A stretch of 64,000 nucleotides of DNA from Bradyrhizobium sp. CER78. Lineage in GTDB: Bacteria; Pseudomonadota; Alphaproteobacteria; Rhizobiales; Xanthobacteraceae. Position 1 is the first letter of the stretch, and every line of letters begins with the position of its first letter. The notes under the pieces were generated by a model that saw only the letters and a program-made list of their open reading frames with translations, made no database searches and was not told where the DNA came from. Below are positions 1-8,607 of this stretch, piece by piece. Location of the stretch: NCBI RefSeq assembly GCF_029846235.1, contig NZ_JARVWP010000019.1, forward strand, positions 95,255 through 159,254. Direction: 5' to 3'. The position numbers were made by a program, and so were the translations under genes.

Positions 1-81
1 CTAGCCCGCGCACCGAGAGCAGCGGCCGCGCGCCGTCGCGCGCACCCTCCGCCCTGCGCTGTGCCGGTGGCCCTGCTCCCA

Positions 82-2505
82 TCAGCCCGCCGCCCGCTTC
101 TTCTCTTTCACCAGCTGCTCCTCCATCAGCATCTCAGTGCCGATAATACCGTCAGTGGTGAGCTCCTCGAGCTCGGCGTCGGAAAGCCCGAGCATGCCTC
201 CGAGGATCTCGCGATTGTGCTCGCCGAGCGTCGGCGGCACCGAGCGGATCACGAACGGCGCGTCGCCTTCGCGGAATGGCATCGACGGCTGCGGATGTTT
301 GCCGATGAAGGCGCGGTCGACCTGCTGGATGAAGCCGCGGGCGTGCAGCTGCGGATCCTTCAGAAGCTCGATCGGCAGCCGTGCCACGCCGGATGCAACG
401 CCGGCAGATTGCAGCGCGGCCATCGCCGCATCGGCGTCGCGCGCCGAAGTCCAAGCCGTGATCGCAGCCTCGATCTCGCCCTCGATGGCGCGGCGGCCTG
501 CGACCGCCTTGAGCCTTTCGTCCGATGCCCAATCGTCGCGGCCGAGCAGCCGTGCCAGCTTTGGCCACATCGCGTCATTGGACACCGCGACGACGATCCA
601 GTTGTCGTCGCCATCGCAGCGAAAGCAGCCATGCGGCACGAAATCCGGATGGCGGTTGCCGTATTTCGCCGGCGGCTTGCCGTCGATCGAATGCGCGACG
701 ATCCAGGGTGCGGCGAACGGCATCATGCATTCGATCTGCGCGAGATCGATGAACTGGCCCTGCCCCGTGAGCCCAGCGTGAATCAGCGCGGTCAGCACCG
801 CGGCAGCACCGTTGAGGCCGCCGACAGCATCGCCGAACGCGGTATGGCTCATGACCGGCGGACCACCCGCGTCGCCGACTACGCTCGGCAGGCCGGAGCC
901 CTGCTCCAGGGTCGATCCGTAGGCGCGGCAGTCACGATGCACGCTGCCGGCGCCGAACGCCGACATCGACATCATCACCAGCTTCGGGTTCAGCTTGCTC
1001 AGCACGTCGTAGCCGAGGCCGAGCTTGGGCAGCACCTCGACCGAATAATTGTCGACCACGAGGTCGGCATCGGCGAGCAGGCGTTTTGCAAGTGCAAGCC
1101 CCTTGGCCCGGGTCAGGTCGAGCGTGATGCCGCGCTTGTTGCGGTTCATGATGCAGTAGCGCACCGACTTCTCGTACATCTGCTCCAATACATAGGCCGG
1201 GCGGCGATCGACGCCGCGCCACCAGTCCGGATACTGCGTCGCCTCGATCTTGATGACGTCGGCGCCGAGATCGGCGAGCGTGCGGGTGCAGATCGGCCCG
1301 GCCCAGCCCATCGAGAAGTCGACGACGCGGATGCCTTCGAGCGGCAAGCGGTTGGTCGGAGCCGGCTTCGACACCGGCACGCGCGGCGCGGCCTCAGGCC
1401 TCGCCTGCTGCTCGCCGATATCAGGCACGCGGCCACCGCGCAGCGGCGGCGTTGCCACCAGCCGCTGCATCGTGCCGGCGGAAAAGCCGGTCTCGTCGCC
1501 GACCGTGATCGGCACGATGGCGCCGCGGGCGCGCTTCTCCTCATCGGCGATGAGGTCCGATACCTCCGGCACCGGCACGATCGGGATCTTGCGCTTGAGA
1601 CCCTCGGCAAACCATTCCTGTGCGGTGCGCTGTTTCAGCTTCGGCAAAATCTTGGCTTCAATCTCGGCGACATGGCGCAGCCGGTCGACGCCCATGACCA
1701 GCGTCGGATCGTCGCGCAACTCGTTCAGCCCGAGCATTTCGCAGAACGCGCGCCACTGCGCCGGGGTCACCGTGGTGACGCCGAGCCAGCCTTGTTTGGT
1801 CTCGTAGATGCCGACCGGAAAGGTCGGCCAGAACCGGTTGACGCCGATGCGCCGCATGATGTCGCCGCGCTGGAACGCCTCGAACATGATGTATTCGGTG
1901 ACGGCGATGCTGGCCTCGAACAGGCTGAGATGGCTGCTGCGACCACGCCCATCCTGCATACGGCCGAGCACCGACGACGCGGCGGCGATGAAGCCCCACA
2001 GCCCGCCCAGGATGCCGGTCTGGAAATCCGGCGCGTGCATCGGCGGCCCCTGCTCGGGGCCGACCAGCTTCACGAGGCCGGTCAGCGCGCGGATCGTAGA
2101 ATCGGTCGCAGCATAGTCGGCGTAGGGACCGCGATCGCCGAACCAGGCGAGGTCGAGATGGATCAGGCCCGGATTGTCGTGCTGGATCGCGGCGAGATCG
2201 AGATCGGGACAATCCGCCGCGGCGATACCGCGTCCATCAAGCAGGATGTCGCAGCTTGCGATCAGCTCGCGCAGGCGCGGCGCGGCGCTCTTATCGAGCA
2301 CGACACTCGATTTGTTGAAATTGAGAAACGCAAACCATGCGCTGTGCCCTTGCGGCGTCAGCGGCGCGGTGCGGCGAAGCGGATCGCCCTCGGGCGGCTC
2401 GACCTTCTGCACATCGGCGCCGAAATCGGCGAACAGCCGCGCGCAATAGCTCGTCGCCGCAGCACTTCCGATCTCGACAATCCGCAGATGCGACAACGCG
2501 CCCAT
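82..2505 (-). CDS. Double-domain family III CoA-transferase (CaiB/BaiF)
   Basis: 807 residues, about twice the usual 380-420 of this family. Two CaiB/BaiF domains lie in tandem, roughly residues 1-365 and 390-800. Each begins with the same signature: LRIVEIG...LFADFGADVQKVE in the first and IRVVDFS...LADLGADVIKIE in the second. Family members move CoA between organic acids through an acyl-enzyme anhydride on an acidic residue. The matching region reads SLFEA in domain 1 and AQIEC in domain 2, so both copies keep an acidic residue, but the match to the formyl-CoA transferase Asp was made by eye. It lies 172 bases after the amidohydrolase on the same strand and may activate an acid that enzyme releases; that is inference. 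The substrate cannot be read from sequence. Confidence 0.9.
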   Translation of the reverse strand: MGALSHLRIVEIGSAAATSYCARLFADFGADVQKVEPPEGDPLRRTAPLTPQGHSAWFAFLNFNKSSVVLDKSAAPRLRELIASCDILLDGRGIAAADCPDLDLAAIQHDNPGLIHLDLAWFGDRGPYADYAATDSTIRALTGLVKLVGPEQGPPMHAPDFQTGILGGLWGFIAAASSVLGRMQDGRGRSSHLSLFEASIAVTEYIMFEAFQRGDIMRRIGVNRFWPTFPVGIYETKQGWLGVTTVTPAQWRAFCEMLGLNELRDDPTLVMGVDRLRHVAEIEAKILPKLKQRTAQEWFAEGLKRKIPIVPVPEVSDLIADEEKRARGAIVPITVGDETGFSAGTMQRLVATPPLRGGRVPDIGEQQARPEAAPRVPVSKPAPTNRLPLEGIRVVDFSMGWAGPICTRTLADLGADVIKIEATQYPDWWRGVDRRPAYVLEQMYEKSVRYCIMNRNKRGITLDLTRAKGLALAKRLLADADLVVDNYSVEVLPKLGLGYDVLSKLNPKLVMMSMSAFGAGSVHRDCRAYGSTLEQGSGLPSVVGDAGGPPVMSHTAFGDAVGGLNGAAAVLTALIHAGLTGQGQFIDLAQIECMMPFAAPWIVAHSIDGKPPAKYGNRHPDFVPHGCFRCDGDDNWIVVAVSNDAMWPKLARLLGRDDWASDERLKAVAGRRAIEGEIEAAITAWTSARDADAAMAALQSAGVASGVARLPIELLKDPQLHARGFIQQVDRAFIGKHPQPSMPFREGDAPFVIRSVPPTLGEHNREILGGMLGLSDAELEELTTDGIIGTEMLMEEQLVKEKKRAAG

Positions 2506-2677
2506 CAGGCTTCCTCACCAACATGACCAGCCGGCGACAGCGGCTGATTCAGTTTTCTTGTTGGGGTGAACTTGAAGCCGCGCCGACTGTGTGATGCAAG
2601 TGGAATTTTCTTCCGCTTGACGGAATTAGCGGAATTTGACTGCGCCTGACGCTCCGCGCGAAACGACCATTGTGCAG

Positions 2678-4114
2678 CTAATTGCAGGTGAGCTGCGCTT
2701 CGAACCAATGTTGCAGCGAGCTCGAAATTCGCGGCCATGCGCGCAAGACATGCGCGTATGTGGCCGCGCTCGCGCGATGGATGCCGCGCAGTTCCTGCTC
2801 GATGGCCGGAAGATCAACACCGAGGCACCGGCCGGCCTTTGCGACGGTGCGACCATCGACCACAAGCTCTGAGATCAGCGACGCATTGCCGCGTGCGAAC
2901 AAGAGGTCGAGCGGATCGGCATCGAGAATCTGATCGCACTCGAGCCGGTCGAGATCGATACTGACGAAATCGGCCGGCGCGCCTATGGCAAGCTCGCCCG
3001 CTCCCGGCGCACCGGTCGCGCGCCGGCCATTGCGGATCGCGAGCGCGAAGAATTCCTGCGGTGTCCAGCTGCGCTTGAATCCTGTTCCGCCGTGCATCAT
3101 CTGCACCAGCCGCATCTCGCGCAGCACGTCGTCGTCTTCATCGAGCGCAAGCCCGTCGACGCCGACCGCGATCGCGCAACCGCATGCGTGCGCCGCCGCG
3201 ATCGGCGCCAGCCCCGAGCGCAGGTGCAGGTTCGACGAGAAATTGGTCACGATGCGCGCGCCTGACGCGGCGATCATCTCGATCTCGTCGGGCCGGGCGT
3301 GGATGCAATGGGCGAGCGTCAGCCGCTCCGAGAGCAAGCCGATGTCGCGGAGATAGCGGACGATGCCGCCGGGAAAATGTGTATCCGCCCAGCCGCGCTG
3401 ATAGATCGTCTCGAGCAGATGCATGTGAACCCGGCGGCCGGTCTGCGCGGAATTCTCCGCGACCGCCTCCAGCAGCGGCTTCGAGCACCACTGCACCCCG
3501 GCAGGCCCGAGCTGCACATCGACCTTCGGCCCGCCGATGGCCGCGGCGATGGCGTCGGTCAGCTCGATATAGGCTTTCGGCGACATCGGGGCGCGGACGA
3601 ACAGTTGCTCGATCGTCCTGCGATCGTCGCCGGCGAGACTTGAGAGCACCGGTTCGCTGTCGCCGTAGACGATCGGATTCTGGTCGCGCACCGCGATCGC
3701 AAAGGCGATGCGGATGCCGACATCGTGGGCGGCGCGTGCAATCGCCTTGGCCTCCTCGACCATTGGCATGATGCCGCTCGGGCGGGTGTAGTGCACCATC
3801 ATCGCCGCGCAGCCGGCCTGCGCTGCACGAGCAAACGCCGAGGCTGCGGTGAGATACGGATCGACCGGCGTGCTCACCACCGTGCGTAGGAGCCAGCTCT
3901 CCAGGGGCATGCCGACCGCGCCGAACGCAGATGCCCTCGGGCGGGCATGGTCGTGGGCGTTGACGAAAGCGGGAAGGATGAGAGAGCGCGGGCCTCTCTC
4001 CGGCTCCGCGGCGTCGGAGATATCGGTGATGACGCCGCCGTCGTGACGAAGCACGACGACATTGCGGAGACGGCGATCAGGATTGGAAAACAGGCGGGTT
4101 GCCGTGACGTCCAT
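2678..4114 (-). CDS. Amidohydrolase of the ATZ/TRZ-chlorohydrolase type
   Basis: Cytosolic metal-dependent hydrolase, 478 residues, with a TIM-barrel amidohydrolase pattern. It has HxH near the N terminus (VNAHDHARP), a His in VHMHLLET, a His in TLAHCIH, and an Asp in GVDGLALDE. Such enzymes deaminate or hydrolyse rings and amides (atrazine-type substrates, guanine, cytosine, hydantoins). I place the start at MDVTATR. An in-frame ATG 51 bases upstream would add MDCFVASLLAMT, but those codons lie inside an intergenic inverted repeat at 4131-4212, so that longer form is an artefact. It follows a three-gene ABC importer on the same strand, so it probably acts on the imported compound. Confidence 0.88.
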   Translation of the reverse strand: MDVTATRLFSNPDRRLRNVVVLRHDGGVITDISDAAEPERGPRSLILPAFVNAHDHARPRASAFGAVGMPLESWLLRTVVSTPVDPYLTAASAFARAAQAGCAAMMVHYTRPSGIMPMVEEAKAIARAAHDVGIRIAFAIAVRDQNPIVYGDSEPVLSSLAGDDRRTIEQLFVRAPMSPKAYIELTDAIAAAIGGPKVDVQLGPAGVQWCSKPLLEAVAENSAQTGRRVHMHLLETIYQRGWADTHFPGGIVRYLRDIGLLSERLTLAHCIHARPDEIEMIAASGARIVTNFSSNLHLRSGLAPIAAAHACGCAIAVGVDGLALDEDDDVLREMRLVQMMHGGTGFKRSWTPQEFFALAIRNGRRATGAPGAGELAIGAPADFVSIDLDRLECDQILDADPLDLLFARGNASLISELVVDGRTVAKAGRCLGVDLPAIEQELRGIHRASAATYAHVLRAWPRISSSLQHWFEAQLTCN

Positions 4115-4130
4115 CGCAACGTCCTCCGCC

Positions 4131-4212
4131 GTCATTGCGAGGAGCGAAGCGACGAAGCAATCCATCTATCCCCATGCGAGGCATGGATTGCTTCGCTTCG
4201 CGCGCAATGACG
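4131..4212. repeat. Intergenic inverted repeat, family C
   Basis: GTCATTGCGAGGAGCGAAGC on the left is answered by a rough inverse ending CGCGCAATGAC on the right, with an inner pair around GCAATCC and GGATTGC. The structure separates the binding-protein gene from the amidohydrolase. It resembles widespread short palindromic elements of Bradyrhizobiaceae. Its reading frame gives peptides like MDCFASLAMT, which often corrupt start calls. Confidence 0.75.
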
Positions 4213-4219
4213 AGAATAG

Positions 4220-5245
4220 TCAGTTCGCAGTATACACCAGCTCCCGCTCCGCGCGCGGCGGCAGGAACTCGCGCGAAAACACTTCAGCAGGCGCCGGCGT
4301 GCGGGCCAGCTGGTAGCCTTCGACGATGAAACCGATGGCGCGGGCCATGCGGTCGTCCTTGACGTCGCCGATGCCGATCTCCTTCATCTCCGGCGAGACG
4401 ATCAGCTTCTCGAAGGAATACTGCAGCCGGCGCTTCTCGACGTCGACATTGATCAGGTTGTCATAGTTCAGCGCGGCCTTCATGGCGGCGTTCTGGTCTT
4501 TGGCAACCGCGATCGCGCCCTTGTTGATGGCGCGCACCAGGCCCGCCACCGCCTTCGGATTCGCCGCGATCAGCTTGCGCGACACCATCACGCCGTTGGA
4601 GTAGAGATCGAGCCCGTAATCGCCGAACGAGAACCATTTGAAGTCCTTATCCGGATCCTGGCGGTTCAGCACCAGGTTGAAATAGCTCGTGATGTTGAAC
4701 ACCAGCGCGGCGTCGATGTCGCCCTTGATCAGCATCGGCTCCTGCAGGTTCGGCGCCATGTTGGAGATCTTGATCTTCTCGCCGTCGAGCCCGTTCTTGT
4801 GCACGAACACTGGCAGCAGCCGGGTGGTCGGCGTGCCCTGCGCGCCGCCCAGGGTGTGACCCTCGAAATCCTTGATCGACTTGATGCCGCTCGAATTCTT
4901 GGCGACGATCGCGAATGGCGGTTGGTTCCACATCATGTAGACCATCACAGGCGCATCCTGCGGCTTGGTCGCGGCATTCTGGATGATGGCGTTGACGTCG
5001 CCGAACCCTGCGTCATAGGCGCCGGACATGATCCGCGTCACCGTCGCGCCGGAGCCCTCGCCCTGGTCGATCACGACGTTGAGGCCCTCGTCTTTGAAGT
5101 AGCCATTGTCCTTGGCGTAGAAGAACGCGGCATCCGAGCCCTGCGTCTTCCAGCCCAGCGTGAACTTGATGGTGGTTTCCTCGGCACACGCGGGACCCGC
5201 GACCAGGGCCAATCCCAACAGTGCGGCGCTTACTCTTCTCAGCAT
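4220..5245 (-). CDS. ABC transporter substrate-binding protein, NMT1/THI5-like (SsuA/TauA fold)
   Basis: Periplasmic binding protein, 341 residues. The start is the ATG at 5245: it has AAGGAG six bases upstream and opens directly into a signal peptide (MLRRVSAALLGLALVAGPACA, cleavage after ACA). The mature protein opens with TIKFTLGWKTQGSDAAFFYAKDNGYF, typical of the NMT1/THI5-like group that binds sulfonates, taurine, nitrate, pyrimidines or other small organic compounds. An in-frame ATG 60 bases upstream lacks a good ribosome site. It is third in the order ATPase, permease, binding protein. The neighbouring amidohydrolase suggests a nitrogen heterocycle or amide rather than a sulfonate; this is inference. 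Confidence 0.9.
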   Translation of the reverse strand: MLRRVSAALLGLALVAGPACAEETTIKFTLGWKTQGSDAAFFYAKDNGYFKDEGLNVVIDQGEGSGATVTRIMSGAYDAGFGDVNAIIQNAATKPQDAPVMVYMMWNQPPFAIVAKNSSGIKSIKDFEGHTLGGAQGTPTTRLLPVFVHKNGLDGEKIKISNMAPNLQEPMLIKGDIDAALVFNITSYFNLVLNRQDPDKDFKWFSFGDYGLDLYSNGVMVSRKLIAANPKAVAGLVRAINKGAIAVAKDQNAAMKAALNYDNLINVDVEKRRLQYSFEKLIVSPEMKEIGIGDVKDDRMARAIGFIVEGYQLARTPAPAEVFSREFLPPRAERELVYTAN

Positions 5246-5288
5246 CGAGATCTCCTTAAGCTTCATTGCTTGACAGTTGACGAAGTCC

Positions 5289-6065
5289 TCAGGTCGCGAT
5301 GACATTGTCCTTGCGCGTCGCCCAGCCCGTGACCTGGCCCTCGATCAGCGAGAACAGGACGTAGAGTGCGACACCGAGACCGGCGAGCACGAACAGGCCG
5401 GCGAACACCAGCGGCACGTTGAAGTTGGAGGATGCGGTCATCATGACGTTGCCGATGCCGCGGTTCGAGGCGACGGTCTCCGACAGCACCGCGCCGACAA
5501 AGGCGTAGGAGACCGCGACCTTCAGCGAGGCGAAGAAGAACGGCATGGTCCTCGGCAGCCCGACGTTCCAGAGGATGTCGAACTTGCTGGCGCCGAGCGC
5601 CTTCAGCACGTCCTCGAGCTCGGGCTCGGTGGTGGCAAGGCCGGTGGCGATGTTGACAACGATCGGGAAGAAGCAGATCGACAGCGAGGTCAGCACCGCC
5701 GGCACGGTGCCGGAGCCGAACCACAGCACGAAGATCGGCACCACCGCGACCTTCGGGATCGAGGAGAAGCCGACCAGCAGCGGATAGCAGGTGTCGTAGG
5801 CGGTCTTCGACACACCGATGATGGCGCCGAGTGCGACGCCGAGCGCCACGCCGAGCACGAAGCCGATCATGGTGGTCACCAGCGTCTGCACGATATGCGG
5901 CCAGAGGATCGGGAATTTCTCGAACAGCGTGGCGAAGACCTGCGACGGCCGCGGCAGCACGAGATCCGACATGCCTGTCATCAGGCAGAACAGCTCCCAG
6001 GCGACGAAGAACAGCACGATCAGCGCCGCTGACCAGGCCTTCTGCCTGATGTCTGATACGGACAT
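5289..6065 (-). CDS. ABC transporter permease (SsuC/TauC-type)
   Basis: 258-residue inner-membrane protein with about six hydrophobic segments, the usual length for a BPD_transp_1 permease. The EAA-loop region, which contacts the ATPase, is visible around EDVLKALGASKFDILWNVGLPRTMPFFFASLK. It starts 2 bases after the ATPase stop and ends 43 bases before the binding-protein start, so the three are one transcript. It forms the channel of the same importer. Confidence 0.92.
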   Translation of the reverse strand: MSVSDIRQKAWSAALIVLFFVAWELFCLMTGMSDLVLPRPSQVFATLFEKFPILWPHIVQTLVTTMIGFVLGVALGVALGAIIGVSKTAYDTCYPLLVGFSSIPKVAVVPIFVLWFGSGTVPAVLTSLSICFFPIVVNIATGLATTEPELEDVLKALGASKFDILWNVGLPRTMPFFFASLKVAVSYAFVGAVLSETVASNRGIGNVMMTASSNFNVPLVFAGLFVLAGLGVALYVLFSLIEGQVTGWATRKDNVIAT

Positions 6066-6067
6066 GG

Positions 6068-6928
6068 TCAGGCTCCCTCTCGCGCCGCGGTGCGCGCATC
6101 GACGATGAAGGCGCGGAGTTTCTGGTTGAGTGCGACGAAGTCAGGCTCGAAGGTCATCGCTACGGTGCGCGGGCGGGCGAAATCTACTCTGGAGTCATCG
6201 AGGATGCGGCCGGGCCGCGCGCTCATCACGCAGACGCGGCTGGCCAGGAAGCCGGCCTCGCGCAAATCGTGGGTGACCAGCAGCACGGTCGGCTTGTGGG
6301 TCATCCACAGCTGCTGAAGGATCCCCCACAACTCCTCGCGGGTGAACTGGTCGAGCGCGCCGAACGGCTCGTCGAGCAGCAGCATGCGCGGCTCGTGGAT
6401 CAGGGCGCGGCACAGATTGGCGCGCTGGAGCATGCCGCCCGAGAGCTGCCAGGGATAGCGGCCGCCAAAGCCCTTCAGCCCGACCTGCTCGAGCAGCGCG
6501 TTGGCCTTGTCGCGGAACTCGGTCTTGCGCAGCTTGCGGAATTGCGAGCGGAACGGCTCGACGATCTTCAGCGGCAGCATGATGTTCTTTTCGATCGTCA
6601 TCCACGGCAGCATGGTCGGGTTCTGGAACGCCATGCCGACCCGCATCGCGCGCGCCGCGACCTCGCGGCCGCCGACGATGACGACGCCGGTGGTCGGCCG
6701 CGCCAGACCCGACACCAGCCGCAGGATGGTGGACTTGCCGCAGCCGGACGGGCCGACCAGCGCCACGAACTCGCCATCGGCGATCCGCAGCGTCGTTGTC
6801 GACAGGGCCGGCACGGCGCGGGCGCCGCGGCCGAAGGTGACGGAGGCTTCCGACAGCTCGATCGCGGTCGGCGCGGATTCGGCGGCCATCGGCTCGCCGG
6901 CAAATTCGGAGTTTGGTTGCATGCGCAT
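6068..6928 (-). CDS. ABC transporter ATP-binding protein (SsuB/TauB/NrtD-type)
   Basis: Cytoplasmic ATPase with Walker A GPSGCGKST, signature LSGGMLQRANLCRAL, Walker B MLLLDEPFGALD and switch VTHDLREA. The start is uncertain: ATG codons lie at 6928, 6922 and 6889, none with a strong ribosome site. If the sigma-54 promoter at 6944-6960 is real, transcription would begin near 6933. The first two ATGs would then have almost no leader, and 6889 (MAAESAPTA) would be favoured, giving about 273 residues. First gene of its operon and divergent from the GntR regulator. Confidence 0.9.
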   Translation of the reverse strand: MRMQPNSEFAGEPMAAESAPTAIELSEASVTFGRGARAVPALSTTTLRIADGEFVALVGPSGCGKSTILRLVSGLARPTTGVVIVGGREVAARAMRVGMAFQNPTMLPWMTIEKNIMLPLKIVEPFRSQFRKLRKTEFRDKANALLEQVGLKGFGGRYPWQLSGGMLQRANLCRALIHEPRMLLLDEPFGALDQFTREELWGILQQLWMTHKPTVLLVTHDLREAGFLASRVCVMSARPGRILDDSRVDFARPRTVAMTFEPDFVALNQKLRAFIVDARTAAREGA

Positions 6929-7052
6929 CACAAGCAAAGTGCATGCAAGCTGGATGCCAGCAGCCCGGCCCTTGAAAATCAATGGGATCGCGGGATCGGC
7001 GGGCGCGGCGCCGGATTCCTTTTGGGCAATCCACAGCCCGAACTGCATGCAA
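6917..7052. promoter_or_regulatory. Three GCATGCAA boxes, candidate GntR/FCD operators
   Basis: The octamer GCATGCAA occurs three times between the ABC ATPase and the GntR gene: as TTGCATGC at 6917-6924 and as GCATGCAA at 6941-6948 and 7045-7052. The first two face each other with centres 24 bases apart, and the second overlaps the -12 element of the sigma-54 promoter. FCD-family GntR proteins bind short palindromes of this general type (TTG..CAA cores). Repression by the adjacent regulator is inferred. Confidence 0.5.
6944..6960 (-). promoter_or_regulatory. Candidate sigma-54 (-24/-12) promoter for the first ABC cassette
   Basis: Read on the minus strand the site is CTGGCATCCAGCTTGCA. Against the consensus TGGCACG-N4-TTGCW it keeps TGGCA and TTGCA, with exactly ten bases between GG and GC. 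The predicted transcription start is near 6933. It reads into the ABC ATPase gene. Confidence 0.5.
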
Positions 7053-7124
7053 TTGCAGCGCCCGATTGTTTTAGCGGTATGATAAAGAGGCGTTCGAAGC
7101 ACGTTTCGAGAGGGATTCGCGGCA

Positions 7125-7883
7125 ATGGCGGCGCGCGCCGACACCAGCAAGACGGCTGAATCGTCCGACAAGGTCAGCGTGATCTGCCGTGCGCTGCGGC
7201 GCGCGATCATCGAGCAGGCGCTGGAGCCCGGCGCGAAGCTGCCCGAGGATTCGCTCGGCGAACGTTTCGGCGTCAGCCGCACCATCGCGCGGCATGCGCT
7301 CGGGCAGCTCGCCGCGGAAGGCCTCGTCGAGCTGCGCCGCAACCGCATCGCGGTGGTGGCGACGCCGAGCTGGCAGGAGGCGCGCGATGCCTTCGACATC
7401 CGCATCGAGCTGGAGCGGCTGGTGGTGCGGCAGCTCGCCGGCAAGCTGACCAAGCCGCAGATCGCCGAACTGAATGCCCATGTCGATGCCGAGGATCGCG
7501 CCCGCGACGGCACCGATGCGGTGTCAATCCGGCTCGCCACCGAATTCCACATCCTGCTCGCCCATATGACGAACAGCCCGATCCTGGTGCGCTATGTCAG
7601 CGAGGTCGCCTATCGCTGCTGCCTGACGCTGTCGCTGTACAGCCGGCCGCATTCATCGGAATGCGCGATCAACGAGCACCGCGCGATCATCGCGGCGCTG
7701 GCGAAGGGCGATGTCGACAAGGTGATGGGGCTGATGCACAGCCACCTCGACTCGGTGGCGACCCGCGCACTGGTCACACCCAGCCCTCAGCGCGGGCGGG
7801 ATCTGCTGGATATTCTGGCACCCTACGCAGACGAGGCGAGCGGCGAAAAGGTGGTGAAGCTGCCGAAGGCGGTGCGGCGCTGA
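7125..7883 (+). CDS. GntR-family transcriptional regulator, FCD (FadR) subgroup
   Basis: 252 residues. An N-terminal winged helix (about 15-80) contains LGERFGVSRTIARHALGQLAAEGLVEL, the GntR DNA-binding helix. The C-terminal FCD domain (about 90-230) senses a small carboxylate or related ligand. It keeps the helix positions that usually bind metal: an Asp/Glu-rich RIELE helix, FH in TEFHILLAH, EHRAII and the His of LMHSHLDSV. It is divergent from the ABC cassette with about 200 bases between, so it most likely represses that cassette and itself through the GCATGCAA boxes. The ligand is unknown. Confidence 0.9.
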   Translation: MAARADTSKTAESSDKVSVICRALRRAIIEQALEPGAKLPEDSLGERFGVSRTIARHALGQLAAEGLVELRRNRIAVVATPSWQEARDAFDIRIELERLVVRQLAGKLTKPQIAELNAHVDAEDRARDGTDAVSIRLATEFHILLAHMTNSPILVRYVSEVAYRCCLTLSLYSRPHSSECAINEHRAIIAALAKGDVDKVMGLMHSHLDSVATRALVTPSPQRGRDLLDILAPYADEASGEKVVKLPKAVRR

Positions 7884-7900
7884 CCGCGACAATCAATCTA

Positions 7901-8012
7901 TCACCGTCATCCTGAGGTGCGAGCGGAGCGAGCCTCGAAGGATGCACGGCCCGGCCGGTGGCCGTCGATTCTTCGAGGGCCGCTGAAGAAGCGGCCACCT
8001 CAGGAAGACGGG
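7901..8012. repeat. Intergenic inverted repeat, family B copy 1
   Basis: The left arm TCACCGTCATCCTGAGGTGC and right arm GGCCACCTCAGGAAGACGG enclose an inner pair built on CCTCGAAGGATG and TTCTTCGAGG. Related copies lie at 9857-9960 and 11491-11606. It fills the gap between the convergent GntR and NTF2-like genes, where it could also end transcription. Confidence 0.75.
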
Positions 8013-8032
8013 TTTAGAGTGAAGCGCGCATC

Positions 8033-8452
8033 TTAAGCCTCAATCCCCCGCTGCAGCAAAATCCGCTCGGCGCTGTCGTTCCAGACGTCCATCTTGACGA
8101 TCTGCCCGCCCTTCACGACGAAACGATCGACATAGCGGTTGCCTTCGAACGGCGTGCCATCGATCCATTCGCCGTACAGCGTGCCGACGCTGTAGACGAC
8201 GGTCTCGCCGGTGCCGGGGCAGACGTCGAAGCGATCCATCCGCTTTTTCACCCAGCGATAGCGCCTGGCGTTGAAGCCGGTCGGCCCGCGGGGATGGTCG
8301 AATTCGCGCCCGCCGGTGAAGGTGATCACCGTGCCCGGCTTCATATAGGCCGCCGCCGCGTCGGGATCGGGGATCATCGACGCGGTCAGATAGGCTTCCA
8401 CGATCTCGGCATCGGATAGCGGGCGGGCATCGGCTTTAGCGGTAACGGACAC
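8033..8452 (-). CDS. NTF2-like (SnoaL-type) small protein
   Basis: 139 residues. I start at the GTG at 8452, which has a perfect AGGAGG seven bases upstream; a longer frame without a comparable site extends further. The sequence has the NTF2/SnoaL layout: N-terminal helices (SDAEIVEAYLTASMIPDPDAAAAYM) followed by a curved sheet ending NRYVDRFVVKGGQIVKMDVWND. The fold is used for small lyases, isomerases, decarboxylases and ligand binding, so no reaction can be assigned. It is divergent from the cytosine-deaminase-like gene, 155 bases away, and may share its control region. Confidence 0.8.
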   Translation of the reverse strand: MSVTAKADARPLSDAEIVEAYLTASMIPDPDAAAAYMKPGTVITFTGGREFDHPRGPTGFNARRYRWVKKRMDRFDVCPGTGETVVYSVGTLYGEWIDGTPFEGNRYVDRFVVKGGQIVKMDVWNDSAERILLQRGIEA

Positions 8453-8527
8453 GGCGGGACCTCCTGGGACGATCGGGACTCTACAATCCGGCCGCAAAAG
8501 TGTATGCATATTTTTTAGACAATCCGG

Positions 8528-8545
8528 TGTGCAAACTGCACACAA
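8528..8545. promoter_or_regulatory. Inverted repeat GTGTGC-N5-GCACAC in a divergent promoter region
   Basis: A short dyad lies between the NTF2-like and amidohydrolase genes, about 65 bases before the latter. A TGTATGCATA sequence lies about 30 bases away (near 8500) and resembles the GCATGCAA boxes of the GntR region. It could be an operator; nothing else supports this. Confidence 0.35.
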
Positions 8546-8607
8546 TCTGACGCTGCCGATTCCCTGCCCTTCCGCTAGGCTAGGACCACCCCGATGTTTC
8601 TTCCGCG

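Noticed and set aside
61..2526. An 821-codon open frame on the plus strand antisense to the double CoA-transferase
   Set aside because: It has the arginine- and histidine-rich composition typical of antisense frames in GC-rich DNA, no recognisable domain, and the opposite strand carries a clear two-domain enzyme.
4115..4165. N-terminal extension MDCFVASLLAMT of the first amidohydrolase
   Set aside because: These codons fall within intergenic repeat C; the next ATG gives the normal family start.
6929..7552. Long N-terminal extension of the first ABC ATPase across the GntR gene
   Set aside because: It is antisense to the GntR coding sequence and has no ATPase-family residues before about 6928.
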